From Chaetoceros tenuissimus (taxonomy: Eukaryota > Bacillariophyta > Thalassiosirophyceae > Chaetocerotales > Chaetocerotaceae): a stretch of DNA of 64,000 nucleotides. Positions 1 through 11,206 of this stretch are shown here, in pieces. How positions within the stretch are numbered: the stretch's first letter is position 1; each line of letters opens with the position of its first letter. The notes beneath the pieces were generated by a model that was not told the DNA's origin, did not search any database, and was given only the letters and a program-made list of their open reading frames with translations. Position numbers and translations under genes: made by a program. The stretch covers positions 1,116,001 through 1,180,000 of the forward strand of contig BLLK01000023.1 in NCBI GenBank assembly GCA_021927905.1, in the 5' to 3' direction.

Positions 1-3000
1 AAATAGATACTAAGAGTAACACATGAAACAGAAACTGCTGTTCAAACTGTGCCATACCCTACTCATATATCTCACATCCTTTTACAAAGAAAACTGTGAA
101 AAATACTTTAGAAGTGAAATGAGTGCTTGATAAGGAAAAGAAAATACACACACACATACCATACATAGGATTAGATAGATGAATCAGTTTTGTGTGGAAG
201 AGGACTGAACTTTTTTTTTTCTTCGCATCATTGTTTTTCCCTGCATCATCTAAAATTAATTTTGAAAAAGAGCAGGAGGGACACTCTAATGGATTTTGGA
301 AAAAAACGAGGGAAGTGAGAGAGGAGGAAGAGGAGTGGGTGGTGACAGATGTCCGTGACGTGTCAAAAGCACCATATAATTTGCCTGGATAGGAGGAGGA
401 AATGGAGCGTTGAACTCAAGTCGAGTTCTACCTGCCGCTACATTGCCAGTCGTGTTTGGGGGGCTATTGTACGAAGTTAATGCGACAAAGTGAAAAATTT
501 CTACCATTTCCTTTAGGGATAACAAAACCTATGTTTAATACGTACGGATGTAGTACGGGAAAACCAATGACTGCTTGTATAATACAAAATCAAGAATTAC
601 AGATGGTAAACAAAATATTTTTTTCCTTTCTGCTCGGCAATCTATTCTTTACCATCTCTTTTAAATACTACAAGGCAGAAAGGAAAAATTCCCTTGAATA
701 TTGCATTAGATATACACCAGTACATTTGAACTATAGGTTTTTGCTTATGAAAATCATAGATCAACAAAATTCTATATTTAACACTTCAATAATGCTCTTT
801 AATATATATCATATCGATTTATGTATAGAAATATGGTTTTCACACAAAAAATCAAAAAATAATGATCACTTGAGTTTTACATTTTTTTGCGTCAAGTTGA
901 GACCCGCGAAGTTGATACTCAGTTGAGCTGAAAAATCTAATAAAAAAAATACCTTTGAAAATTCCGTCCTTCTTTTTCAATGCACAAAGATAAATGAAAA
1001 ACATATCATTGAATGTAGCAGGTTCTATTATCATAGTTCATTCGGAATACAATGTATTTCAATGGTAACCAACTTCGTTTTTCTAAAATGTCGCAGAAAT
1101 AGCTCTTTACTTAAGCCCATTTCAGTCCCATAAAAATCTAGCGGTAGGTAGACGTCGAGGACGAGAGGCTCAAGAAGAAGCAAGTGATGAATTAAGAGGG
1201 TAAGGTATCTATCTGCTCAAGATCATGTGAGCAGTCTCGAATACCTTTATAGGTCATTCATATTCTTCCAGTATCCTCGTATAGCTATACAAAAGCCTAA
1301 ATGCTCTAGGAATGAAATAGAATCAGCCACAAGATACTTCAGCAGATCTTTGAATAAGAATACTGCACACATTTTTGCTTACGCACGAGATTCAGTACAT
1401 GCACCTTTAGGTTTCTAGCTGTAAAAGAACAGAGAATGTAAGGCTTAAGCTATGAGATAGAATTAATTGTAATGCCGATGAGGCTATTCGAGATTCATTC
1501 CATAGAGTAGACAAGAGCGAGAAAGAATTATGAGCAAGTTGAAGAGTAAATTCTTTTGGACCTTGAGGCTTTAAAATGTCTAGTAGAAATGAAGGAGCTT
1601 GAGAATTGGTAACACGCCGACGATATAGAAGGCTGACGAAACTTGTATAGAGATGTGATTGACTCTTTTGAATATGAACCTACACCAAATTGATGCATGC
1701 ATTGCGAAGAGGCTTTACTCTAAATAGAGCAATTTATAAATCGCTAAGTTTTAAATATATCTCAAGAATATATTTGAGTTTTCTATGGAAAGAGATCAAA
1801 AGAAGAAAGCCTACTCATCAGCAAAGTTGTTCGAAGTTTCTTCTACTTTTTTAAACAAAAACTCGAAATACAGCTGGATCTATTGCAACTGCATCTCTTT
1901 CCATATACAGTGATATCTACTTCTCGTTTCTAATACTTTCATTTGACTGTCTATTTCCTTTCTTCTTATGTAAAGAGATTCGATTCATTTTTCCTTTCAT
2001 GCACCACTTCATTTAAACCTTTTTCTATTTGATGCTTCAATTTGAGTCATGCATCTATAGCTGTACCGTACAAGAGCGGTAGGGAATAGAATATTCCATC
2101 TCAGCATGTGTTAATTATTTTGCATCCTTCCATCATCCCTATTTCGAAAATACACAAGTATTACCTCCCTTTCTTTTGAAAAGATCTTTCCATACTAGGT
2201 ATAGCAGGTATGCAACGACTGCCAAAAGCATAGCTTTATCATATAGCCGTACGAATTTGTATACTTCGTCTTGCCATACATCAATCGATTCGAATACTTA
2301 TACCCTTTTAGTTTTCACTTCTTTAATGATCTTGCAAATAGGAAATAAACCGTTTAAAGCATACAACTCTACGCGATGCTGAAGTTTAAGCCAAGTGACA
2401 AAGCTGTGCCACCTTTTGAGAAAATGAGTATCCTCTATCCATCTACCAAGCATTCTGACGAATACTTTCGTCATCCCTATGTGAAAGACATCGTATCTTC
2501 ATTCCCTTTCTCTCCAAGTAAACAAAAAGTCGTAATGGCTTGAAGCTACCTCTCACATCATACTAACATTTCTATATACATACTTTTCTTTTCTCAAAAT
2601 CCTTCACCATTCAATCTCCACCTCGAGCTTCTGCTTCGATCGCTTGACAGTTGTCGTTTCATCTACCACTTTATTTGATGTATATTCGATTCTTCTACAT
2701 GCTACTTCAATCTGAGCCAGGCATCTATAGCTGCACTATCGGGATAATTCATGCCTCCTACATCAGTCACATCAATTGTTTCAAATACTCTGTTGGAAAA
2801 GTAATAATATGCTTCTCACAATCTATCATGTACGAAACAAAACGTTGTATATTCTCCGCTCTACTTAAGCGCAACAGGTATGCAAAATGCATCTATAGCA
2901 TAGCTGTATCATCGAATAGCGATAAGAACCTGTATCCTTCGTCTCCTCAAAAAGAGTTGTTTCGAATACTTATAGCATCCCTATTTCCTTTTTTCATTTC

Positions 3001-3410
3001 CTTCGTGTAACTCTAAAATAGGAAAAAAGTCGAATTGAGCTTTCACTCTAGCCCTTTTTCATCAATCCATACTTCAATTCTTTTAAGTGCATTCATCATC
3101 GTTATGAATGTAAAAGATATCCTATCTTCATTCGCTTCCTACAAATAAACAAGAAGTCGTACTGGTCTCGAGGTCCTAATACTCATTTCTTCATAACAAT
3201 ATCTATGTGTTGAAGGCAAAGCTTCATATGTACATTCTTTTGAAAGCTTTCATGTCGAAGATATTCTATCTTCGTTCCCTTTCTCAAACTACATAAGAAG
3301 TCGTATCAGCTTGTCGGCTCGAGGTTAGTAGACGTCCTCCTCATTTCTTTCTCACACAATACGTTTCAGTATCTTTATCTATAGCAATATTCACATTCGT
3401 ACATCAATTC
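1..3410. other. Gene-poor region without a supportable gene
   Basis: The only open frames are short (longest 156 codons at 456-926) and AT-rich, with no recognisable domain, good start context or splice partners. A short CA run lies near 150. From about 2014 rightward the DNA is made of degenerate direct repeats, listed separately. I see no RNA gene. Confidence 0.5.
2014..3350 (+). repeat. Degenerate direct repeat, unit about 650 bp
   Basis: Blocks recur in the same order. The block around 2030-2070 (containing GCATCTATAGCTG) returns at 2695-2735. The block 2195-2320 (CAGGTATGCAA, CATAGCT, TTCGAATACTTATA) returns at 2868-2990. The block 2470-2540 (ATCTTCATTC, AAGTCGTA) returns at 3105-3170 and a third time at 3245-3315. 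Similarity by eye is roughly 70-80 percent, so the duplication is old. No open frame is conserved between units, so a non-coding tandem unit or decayed mobile DNA is more likely than a gene duplication. Confidence 0.6.
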
Positions 3411-3953
3411 CTACACTCCAACTCCTTCACCATCTAATATCCTTCTTCTGGATGGAATTCGTTTGACTCGAACTTTATACGTCAACAAGACACTTCTAAC
3501 AATATAAAAGCAGAAACTTGCCAGTACAACCTCAATACAAAATTCTAAAAGACTGCCACTGGAAGCTCTTAGAACTTTAACACCAATTGTCAATCTCGAT
3601 AAACTACTCTCTTCACTATTGTATTCCAATCTCATCAAGATAGTTTGAAACAAGGAACTCGTGACACCCACAAGATATGCAAACACCAATAACAATTCTC
3701 GAGACTTAATTGATGCAACAGATAATAAAAGTGACTCTATCACAAATACTTTGAAAAGATTGACTGTATGATACAATGACTCTCTTTCATGATGAGGTGT
3801 AATTGTAAGGAATGCAGCACATGTTCCCAACATGAATGCAGATATGAAAAGCGGGATTGATCCAATTTGTTTTTCAAATTCTGTAGCAATCATTCTGAGG
3901 TATGGTCGACCCAAAGCTGTCGCTATTGCAAGGGTAATTGTAGTAACTAGCAT
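3411..3953 (-). CDS. Hypothetical multi-span membrane protein, 180 aa
   Basis: I do not recognise this protein. Hydrophobic stretches lie at about residues 1-15, 30-52, 65-85, 88-106 and 140-162, separated by charged loops, and the tail is strongly basic (KVRVKRIPSRRR). This suggests four or five membrane segments with a positive, probably cytosolic C-terminus. The start is the first ATG of the frame (3953). The gene lies downstream of the plastid fibrillin-like gene in the same orientation, about 465 bp away. It could also be one exon of a larger gene. No family assignment is offered. Confidence 0.5.
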   Translation of the reverse strand: MLVTTITLAIATALGRPYLRMIATEFEKQIGSIPLFISAFMLGTCAAFLTITPHHERESLYHTVNLFKVFVIESLLLSVASIKSRELLLVFAYLVGVTSSLFQTILMRLEYNSEESSLSRLTIGVKVLRASSGSLLEFCIEVVLASFCFYIVRSVLLTYKVRVKRIPSRRRILDGEGVGV

Positions 3954-4418
3954 CTTGATGTAGAAGATAAATGTACTTGTATATTAGAGAGATACTTGGA
4001 ATAGAAACTTAGTTGTGAAGTGATCCTCATTCTTTCTCAATTGTTCTTTGAAAGAGAAGGGTTCGTTCAACGCATCTGAAATTTCAAATATTGACGGGTG
4101 TCATTTGAGATATTTAATCTTGACAACATCTGACAATGACCTCCTCGATATGAAAAGGAAACATGTCTTCTCATTTCCGTAAGTATTAGCTTATTCATTT
4201 CTGATTTCAAGGTAGAGCTTGAAATGCATAATGTATCTTCTACTTGAAAAATAAAATGTAATAATTGTAATTCATCAAGAAATGAAAGGCGAGTAGCTTA
4301 CGAGTATTTACGAGAAGTTTTCTCTTATAATTTTTATAATGCAAAGGCCTTTTTTTGAATTCCGCGAAAAGAGCTTATAAATTTATAATCATAAATTCCA
4401 TAACTATATTATAATATC
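3954..4418. other. Intergenic, AT-rich, between two minus-strand genes
   Basis: This stretch would hold the promoter of the membrane-protein gene and the 3' region of the fibrillin-like gene. Its right part is very AT-rich with many TTATAA-like words. No gene or repeat was seen. Confidence 0.4.
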
Positions 4419-5456
4419 TTAAGCAGCCCTCAATTCTTCCAATTTATAGTCCAAGTCATCTTCTTTCAAAAACAACAATACATTTTCTCCATTCTCACCG
4501 AATAAACTACTACCACTATCATCATCACTATCATCCTTTGGTACAAGAGCGACAATGACATTCTCATCACAAAAGGCAATATCCAAATCAACATTTCTCA
4601 AATTATCCCTAGTCCCAGCACTAATCTCCTTCCCAAGTCCATCCATCATACTATCATAAGTAATTTGAATCCTATCCATTTTTTGAATCCCATTGGTATT
4701 CCATTGATCCTCTTGACTCGATACAATCTTGATATTACCTTGTAAAGTATTTCTTACATTTGGAAACGGCCCAATGATACGAATCACTTCCAACAATTGT
4801 ATAGTCTTGGTCTGACCACTTCCATCCCTTCCAACCGATAAAAAGATATCTTGTAACCTTGCCAAGGGTACTTTGTGCAATCCAGTACCTAAATGACAAA
4901 TTGCCTCATCACTTCCAACCCACGCCAAGGAATAATTATTCAAATTTTGATTCAAGAGTGCTTTGAATGTTGTGTTGGATTGTAATTTTGTCAATTGAGA
5001 AATTTCTTGTAATAAATCTTGAATGGAGAGATTATTCGATGCGATACGTTCTTGAATTGCAGATAGGATGGATTGCAATTGAGCTGATTTTACAGCGGTG
5101 ACTTTTTGCTTTTGTTTCGATCGTTCTCTTCTTGAAGACTTTTCAAAAGGTTCAAAAGATGCCGCAGAAGCTGTTTCATCTCTAGTATTGGTAGTACTGC
5201 TAGTTTCTTCATTCATGGATGCTGCCCAATTGGCTAAATTATTCGAGACTGCTGCTGCCGGTTCTTCCTTTTTTTGTTTCTTCTTTTTGGCTTTGGTGGA
5301 GATTCCTCCTGATGAAACATTTTTACTGAGATTTCCCTTTTTACGACCATACAGTGCAAACGAAGATGAAGATGAGTTTTGTACAGATGGAGAAAAGGCC
5401 TCACTGCTGATGGTCAGGAGAGATGCGGTGACAAGAGCGAGATTGCTGTACTTCAT
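4419..5456 (-). CDS. Plastid-targeted PAP/fibrillin-like protein, 345 aa
   Basis: The open frame extends to 5537, but the start at 5456 gives a clean signal peptide (MKYSNLALVTASLLTISSEA) followed by F-S-P-S, the A-F motif that directs proteins into diatom plastids. I therefore choose this ATG. Residues about 50-130 are a low-complexity Lys/Glu/Ser/Thr linker. From about 135 to the end the protein resembles the plastid lipid-associated protein (PAP/fibrillin) fold: an N-terminal helix pair (IQERIASNNLSIQDLLQEI), strands around the conserved N-T-L-Q-G/I-V block, a D-R-I-Q-I-T-Y strand, and a closing segment of the type DLDIAFCDENVIVAL...NVLLFL. Fibrillins bind lipids in plastoglobules and thylakoids. 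The match is by overall pattern, so the family call is moderate while the plastid targeting is firmer. A TGACGT word lies about 110 bp upstream. Confidence 0.65.
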   Translation of the reverse strand: MKYSNLALVTASLLTISSEAFSPSVQNSSSSSFALYGRKKGNLSKNVSSGGISTKAKKKKQKKEEPAAAVSNNLANWAASMNEETSSTTNTRDETASAASFEPFEKSSRRERSKQKQKVTAVKSAQLQSILSAIQERIASNNLSIQDLLQEISQLTKLQSNTTFKALLNQNLNNYSLAWVGSDEAICHLGTGLHKVPLARLQDIFLSVGRDGSGQTKTIQLLEVIRIIGPFPNVRNTLQGNIKIVSSQEDQWNTNGIQKMDRIQITYDSMMDGLGKEISAGTRDNLRNVDLDIAFCDENVIVALVPKDDSDDDSGSSLFGENGENVLLFLKEDDLDYKLEELRAA

Positions 5457-6232
5457 GATTTCAATTGTATATACAATAGATGAGAGTGAGTACAGTATGA
5501 TGTATTCTAATAGAAACACATTAGATGCAAACATCACTTGAATGAGTTGTTGGAAAAGGTTTTCTGACGTAGGACGAGGATCTGTATGTATCCAGTTTAT
5601 TTCAAAAGAGAAGAGAAGGGAAAAGAAATTATATGATTTGGAAATGGGACTGAAACATCAAACAGAGAAAGACGGAAAATCTCTTGTTTTCTGTTGAGCT
5701 GTTGAGTTGCATTATTGAGTACCACTTTCCAATGCTTGAGTAGTGTATGGATGCTTTTATTTGTGCATACAATTTACTTCACTCTACCTTCAAATACACC
5801 TTGAATTCAAGTCTGCATCATTAAAAGTGCGTCAGTCAAGATCTTTCTGTCTTGAAGAACGTACAACTGCAACTGACGACTGTATAATTAATATTCCACG
5901 CGGAGAACATTTTAAAGTCAACTCAAAAGCGGGAGGAAGGTTGGAAACTTCATAAACTCGCCAATTCAAGAGCGGGAGGAAGGTTAAAATATGAATTGTC
6001 TCATCGTCACTTTTCCTTATTTCCTTTTACATGATTATAAATAATATTCCTTCATTCTCACTTCATGTCGTATTTGATTCATCCTTCAAAAGGATGCATA
6101 TTCTCGGGCAGCGAAGCATAGGAAGTCCAGTATTCCATATTCCTTCATTCTCACTTCATGTCGCTCTTGATTCGTGATGGATATGCATATTCTCGAGCAG
6201 CGAAGCAGAGAATGTAGTCATGGATGGAATTT
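5457..6232. other. Intergenic region with short repeats
   Basis: This is the upstream region of the fibrillin-like gene and the left flank of the putative recombinase element. TGACGT lies at 5565-5570. The word GCGGGAGGAAGGTT occurs twice about 40 bp apart (near 5930 and 5971). A 70-75 bp direct repeat follows at 6045-6207. No supportable gene. Confidence 0.5.
6045..6207 (+). repeat. Tandem direct repeat, two units of about 70-75 bp
   Basis: Units at 6045-6119 and 6138-6207 both start TATTCCTTCATTCTCACTT and end ATGCATATTCTCG followed by GCAGCGAAGCA. They lie directly left of the palindromic motif that I take as the element end, so they may be subterminal repeats of the element or flanking host sequence. 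Confidence 0.75.
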
Positions 6233-6507
6233 GATGTGGATTTTCCACATTTAGCTAGGGACCTGGATACTTAGATCCACCACATTCTCCTCATGAGAGT
6301 GATCGCCGGGGGAGAACTGGGGGAGAATAACGTCCGTAAAATAACTGTAAAACTAAATTGTGAGTATTTAAACGGGAGTCCGCCGTCGAAGTTCATATTT
6401 TCCTTTTTTGAAAATATATTCTCAACACTTGTGAGGAAAGTATACCCTCTAATGAACATACTTCCATAACCATTCATTAAGACAAAAACATATATAAAGA
6501 ACTAAAA

Positions 6508-9070
6508 ATGAGTAGCACACCTAAAACTATGAAACTACTGAATGGAAATACAATTGTAATTCCCTACCAAAAAACAACAAAGGAAACTCCACCTTCTTCT
6601 ACTGTTGTAGAACCAAATCAGCAATCTCCTCAAACTCAAACTCAAACTCAAGATAATAATAATAAAATGAAATTCAAGAAGAGGGACATGCATGCAGCAC
6701 CAGCATCTCAAGGAGTGCGAAACAAAGGAGTTGAATTGTATGAAGAATTTGCCAAAATCTCTGGTGATAATATTCCATCCTTCAAGGAACTCAGCCAAGC
6801 AAATGATCCCAATTTGATTGCTAATCAATTTATGAAGTTTTTACTTCAAGCTAAATCGAAATCTGGTAATCTGTATGCTGCAGGTTCTTTACCTACCTAC
6901 TTTTCGGCTTGGAAAAATGCACTTTATTTCGAGGACAATTTCTTCACCAACATGCCGAAAGAAGAATTCTTAGATCAATTTAGCGGGCTACATCAAAAAC
7001 TTTCTGATAGAGCTTTCACCAGGGCAATCAAAAATGGGGAGATAATTTCAAAAGCTTCAAATCATTTACGACGTAATGAAGCCGCGGCAGTAAATGCATG
7101 GATCTTAAAAAATCCACGTCAAAACAGTGACGCAGTGGGTTGGAGGGATTTTTCAATCCTATCATTTTTAAGAAATGCTATTGGAAGAGGCGGAGAAGTT
7201 CAAGGCCTCCAATGGGAAGGAACTTTTTTTAATTCTGCTGACCAAGTACTTGACGGGAACTGGCCCCAGCAGAAAACTTCAAAGGTTTCTCGTATGGTTT
7301 TCGTTCACGACAACGATTGGCGTTTGTCTATTTTCGTATCATTGGGAGGTTACGTCGCTACGAAAACAAAAAGAACCAAAAGTAAATTTATTTTTGATGA
7401 TCTACCTAAAGATGTGAGTGCACATGTTACTGGTGTTATTTTAAAGAAGCAAAGTGGAAATGTTCCTGGGGTTCTTTCCAGTAACATTACAAGTCATTGT
7501 CAGAGATATGGTTCCTTGGATGACTTGAATGCATCTGAAAAGCTTGACACTGTAGCTGCTTTGGTTAGAGGAGGCTGGGACATGGAGGAATTCTGCACTG
7601 GCTTTCGCTACTTTGATTTGAGGAGACAGGATATGCAGGCAGCAAGGGTTATTTCTGGGCATGAAAATCCAAACGTGAAGGTTGTTGCGCCTTCATTGAA
7701 ATACTTGAACGATGATGATTTGAAAATGAAGCTAATAGAGGCTGCTGACTGCATCTACGGCTTTATTCCTGACAGCTCCTCGCCGGATGAATCGCTCTAC
7801 TCTCTCAAGGAAGTTCTTCTTTCTGCAGCTATTGAAAATTTAGCAGAGATGCAAGATTCGTTAGGAAGAGGAAACGAATACTTGCAAAAGTTAGATAATG
7901 CATTTAGACAGCAGGGATTGATGTGGGAAGATATGGTTACTATTGGTAAACAATTGAAACTTACCAGAATGAAGGAGAACGAAAGGATCCGCGAGCAGAA
8001 TGACTTGGAGTATATGCTCCAAAAAAAAGTGGTCCGTATCGAAGCTGAGTTGCAAGCCTCACGTGCGAGGGAGAGAGAGAAGGACACGTTGCTGAAGGAA
8101 TTGAATGGGAAGATGGATTCCTTGATCTCCCTACTTTCGGCGCCAGCATCTAGTGGTGTAACTAGACATGCTCCTAGCGTTTCAAGGGATGTGATGCCTT
8201 CTGTTTCAACTAATGAAACGATGACTGAAGGAGTATCAGATGATAATGATGATGATATCGTTATGGAGGAAGAGCAGACATGTGTTTCAAGCGATGAAAC
8301 TGCTGCTGAGAATGTGGAAGTAAACGGTTAGTATTTTGTCTTCAGGACATTTTTCGATATTTTACTTAACAGACTCTCAAATCCGTTCCTATAAATTAGC
8401 TCCATCAGTTGAAGCTTCCTACAGTCCTCCACCTAAACCAACTCACGAAAACGATGCTGAAGTTTCAATTGTTTCTCCAACTACTGTATCTCCAAGATAC
8501 GGTACAGTAGCTCCTGGGAAGATAAATGGAGTCGCTGAAATAATGGTAGGAAGAGTCAAAGCGAGCGCACCTGCTTGTATGACAAACTGGAGAAAGCAAA
8601 GTATTGCTTCTTTACTTGTAGAAGCGGTCAATCAGAACGTGATTTTTTCAAGAAGCCCTCAAGGGAATAAGAATCCCTTAGGCTTGCCACATCATAAAAA
8701 ATCTGACAAAGTCAGTAAAAATGCATGGCAAGAGTCTCGTGGCGCAGTTAAATTTTTGGCATCATTTTGCGAGAATATGGACGAATACGCTTTCTATACA
8801 GGTGACAAGAGAATCACGAAGAACGAGTCGCTCAGTGAGAGAGCAAAAAAAGCAAGAAATTTGGGTGAGATGCTTGAAGGGAGAGTTATTGAATATATGA
8901 AGGAATCAGATATCACAGTGAAAAAGGATATAGAAGTGGGGTGGATATACAGAAACTTGGTTACAACTGGTGATAAAAAATGTGTTCATGTTGATGTTGC
9001 AAAAACAGATACTTGGGATTCCATTAAAAGGAAAATGGAAAAACACGTTAAGAAAGGCGATGGAAAGTAA
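6508..9070 (+). CDS. Tyrosine recombinase (Crypton/phage-integrase type), two exons, 838 aa
   Basis: Exon 1 is 6508-8326 and exon 2 is 8373-9070. The 46-nt intron 8327-8372 begins GTTAGT and ends ACTTAACAG, and splicing joins the two frames exactly in register. The second frame has no ATG until deep inside, which supports splicing. The catalytic tetrad is visible: R227 (in RGGEVQ), H330-x-x-R333 (HCQR), W357 (RGGW) and Y368 (FRYFD). Residues about 70-200 would be the helical core-binding domain, 205-380 the catalytic domain, and about 480-545 a coiled coil. After an acidic linker, exon 2 adds about 230 residues that I do not recognise, with a basic helical end. The enzyme would cut and rejoin DNA through a covalent 3'-phosphotyrosine and move the surrounding element. 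Glutamine/threonine repeats lie at residues 38-50. Confidence 0.8.
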
Positions 9071-9352
9071 ATGATTCAAAATAACACTAAGTAGATTTTA
9101 AAATAACAAAATGAATGAATATCAAAATCCATCGTCGTCTTTTGTACCTATGAATAATAAGTTCTCACGTTCACGAACGGATATCCTTTGCTTTAGTCAA
9201 AAAGTAAAAATTTCGACTTAGTTACCGTGCGTAGGAGATAGTTCACGACGTAATTGTAAAGTATGAATGCTAGAAGTTTTGAAATGGTGTTTTCACGCTT
9301 ACTTTACTAGTGATGAGTAGTGTAATGAAAGTGATGAGTACAAGAGTTGGTG

Positions 9353-9381
9353 GTTCTCGCTCTATCTGCTCGAGCGAGAAC
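9353..9381. other. Perfect hairpin between convergent genes
   Basis: GTTCTCGCTC (9353-9362) and GAGCGAGAAC (9372-9381) form a perfect 10-bp stem with a 9-nt loop. It lies in the 686-bp gap between the 3' ends of the recombinase and resolvase genes, so it may mark transcript ends or be a protein-binding site. The rest of 9071-9756 shows no gene. Confidence 0.6.
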
Positions 9382-9756
9382 ATATATGAAACGTCTCTCT
9401 GAAGATATTTCTTGTGTACATGATGCACCTTCCGCATAGGAGTCAAGCTAAGTTTCTAAATATGTCATCCTTCAATTTTTTATACTGCTTTTACGTAAGT
9501 ACAAATAGTCATGATACAGTTAATTCTTACGTGTTGAGCTAATTAATCCGTTTATCCGTCCATTTCTCTAAATATGTAGGGAAGGTGCGAATGCCTAACA
9601 CAAACAACGTTGCTTCCTTTACCATCACACATCTACAAAATCTATCATCTCCATCGTGCATCACCTATCATACGTAACAATGTAAACTAATAAAAGAATA
9701 AAAATTAAAAGTATTTATGTAATTGTTTTATGTAGTTTATCCTCTATCTTATTCCC

Positions 9757-10317
9757 CTATTCAAATGAACTGTAGTTGTATGGCAATCTTCTTCTGTATG
9801 TGGGTTTGATTCTTACATAAGTTCGGCCTGTACACTCATCCTCGTTATCGTAGACTTTATATGCGTAAATAGTTACAATTTGTCTATCGTCCGCGTACAA
9901 AATTTCGTTAAATGCATCAAGAATAAACTTCACCATGTTGTCAGTATCTGGAGCTTGAATATGTGGACGATGAACAAAATTTGGCTTCAACTCAGATTCC
10001 TCGCGAATGACACATCTCGCTCTGGTACGAAAATGATTCTGTGGGCGGGGCATGAAGAAGCCAATTTCAATATGAAGTGGCTGTTGAGCGAAAAAGAGTG
10101 GTGGGTTGTGATACTGCTGCACAATTGGACGTAAAACATGTCGAAAGAAAGCTCTGTCATTCTCGTTTTGATTGTAAATCTGTGGGTAAGGTACACCAAA
10201 ACGAGTGTATCTGAGTCTTATTCCAGGTCTTTTTTGAGCAACAGGTTTTCCATGAATTATACATTCAAAGTATTCTTCAGGGCGAATATCAATCAATTGG
10301 AGGCTGGTGTAATTCAT
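9757..10317 (-). CDS. RusA-type Holliday-junction resolvase-like endonuclease, 186 aa
   Basis: RusA enzymes cleave four-way DNA junctions as dimers using clustered aspartates. The N-terminal strand ECIIHGKPVAQKRPG carries the family G-x-P-x-x-K-R-P pattern. The core PDTDNMVKFILDAFNEILY followed by ADDRQIV is the diagnostic RusA block, with D-x-D-N, D-A and D-D acidic residues for metal binding. A conserved hydrophobic strand with a F-x-x-P pattern (IGFFMPRP) precedes it. Length 186 aa is somewhat above the bacterial 120-140 aa, with an N-terminal and a basic C-terminal extension. It starts at the first ATG (10317). RusA genes are typical of phages, large DNA viruses and plasmids, and are unusual in an algal chromosome. 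Convergent placement with the recombinase gene suggests that both belong to one element. Confidence 0.8.
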   Translation of the reverse strand: MNYTSLQLIDIRPEEYFECIIHGKPVAQKRPGIRLRYTRFGVPYPQIYNQNENDRAFFRHVLRPIVQQYHNPPLFFAQQPLHIEIGFFMPRPQNHFRTRARCVIREESELKPNFVHRPHIQAPDTDNMVKFILDAFNEILYADDRQIVTIYAYKVYDNEDECTGRTYVRIKPTYRRRLPYNYSSFE

Positions 10318-10682
10318 GATAACGACGATGATGAATAATAATTATGAAAAGAGCGAGCTATAAAATACACACAACAATCAACAAGGTGCACCTAATATCT
10401 AAAAAAACTATTTCTAATCACATGTGTTCTTTATGTATTTGAAATTTTCATTCACTCTTTACTTTTGAGTGAGATAAGCCGTCCGTTTTATTTCAAATAG
10501 GTGCACTTAGTTTTGTTCTGTTTGCGTTGAGGCTTCTCGACGACTTTTGGTTTGTCTTCGAGTTTCAGGTGGTTGGACGAGGGGGGAATCAGAATTAAAT
10601 CTAAAAAGTAACTTGCATGTGGGTCAGAGAGGATCCTACATTTAGGAAAACACAGGGGAAAATGTCGATTGACTCTTACTAC
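10318..10682. other. Intergenic, element interior
   Basis: Upstream region of the resolvase gene and 3' side of the next minus-strand gene. A short inverted repeat GTGCACCTA/TAGGTGCAC is formed by about 10386-10394 and 10497-10505. No gene seen. Confidence 0.4.
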
Positions 10683-11192
10683 TTAACGGGGAACAGCATC
10701 TTTTGTCGATGGAACAGTGTCTGGGGAGCTATTTTGGCTCATCGCGGGGAAGCTAGTACTCCAGCAAAATCGGGGGGAGCTCCCGCTCCCCCCACCCCCA
10801 ATTTTTCCGCAAATGTTGATCGGGGAGGACGTTGACTCATCAATATTCAATCTTTTTAGATATTTTTGAATGACGTTCCTGCAAGCAATGAATGATGTAG
10901 ATTTCTTCCTTCTGTCTGTAGCATATGCTGGTTGTAATTGCTCTGCTAATTGTTGTTTCAGAAGATTCCTTTTATTATTTGTATATAAAAACATTATGAA
11001 CTTCGTCAGCCTCCCTTCATACGTGGTCTTGGTAGACTCTACATGAATATGGTTAGAGACAATATCTGCTGTACTAGCAACAAGGTTTCCTACTGCTTCA
11101 TGGTGAATGTTTGCCATTGTTATTTTATTTAATGTAATATATATATATTCTTTTGTTGAGAAGGCTTCTTTCCAAAAATGTAGGTGGTACAT
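10683..11192 (-). CDS. Small element protein with recombinase-like N-terminal segment
   Basis: The open frame begins at the inverted repeat near 11237 with a non-ATG codon, so the usable starts are ATG 11192 (MYHLHF) or ATG 11117 (MANIHH). The second leaves 144 aa. The segment VESTKTTYEGRLTKFIMFLY resembles the first helix of the core-binding (SAM-like) domain of tyrosine recombinases from algal mobile elements. No catalytic domain follows. The tail is Gly/Ser/Pro-rich because it runs through a G/C-rich hairpin (10772-10793). It may be a DNA-binding accessory protein or the remnant of a second recombinase. Confidence in coding is moderate, and in function low. Confidence 0.45.
   Translation of the reverse strand: MYHLHFWKEAFSTKEYIYITLNKITMANIHHEAVGNLVASTADIVSNHIHVESTKTTYEGRLTKFIMFLYTNNKRNLLKQQLAEQLQPAYATDRRKKSTSFIACRNVIQKYLKRLNIDESTSSPINICGKIGGGGSGSSPRFCWSTSFPAMSQNSSPDTVPSTKDAVPR
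10772..10793. other. G/C-rich perfect hairpin
   Basis: GGGGGGAGC (10772-10780) pairs with GCTCCCCCC (10785-10793) around the loop TCCC. This is an abrupt GC spike in AT-rich DNA, followed by CCCACCCCC. It could be a transcription-stopping or G-quadruplex-prone site within the element. Confidence 0.65.
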
Positions 11193-11206
11193 AACGACAT
11201 CTACGA

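Noticed and set aside
456-926. 156-codon frame at the left edge
   Set aside because: AT-rich, with no domain, start context or splice partner.
8336-9070. Separate gene downstream of the recombinase
   Set aside because: The frame opens with TTG, lacks a nearby ATG, and joins in register to the recombinase by a GT-AG intron. It is treated as exon 2.
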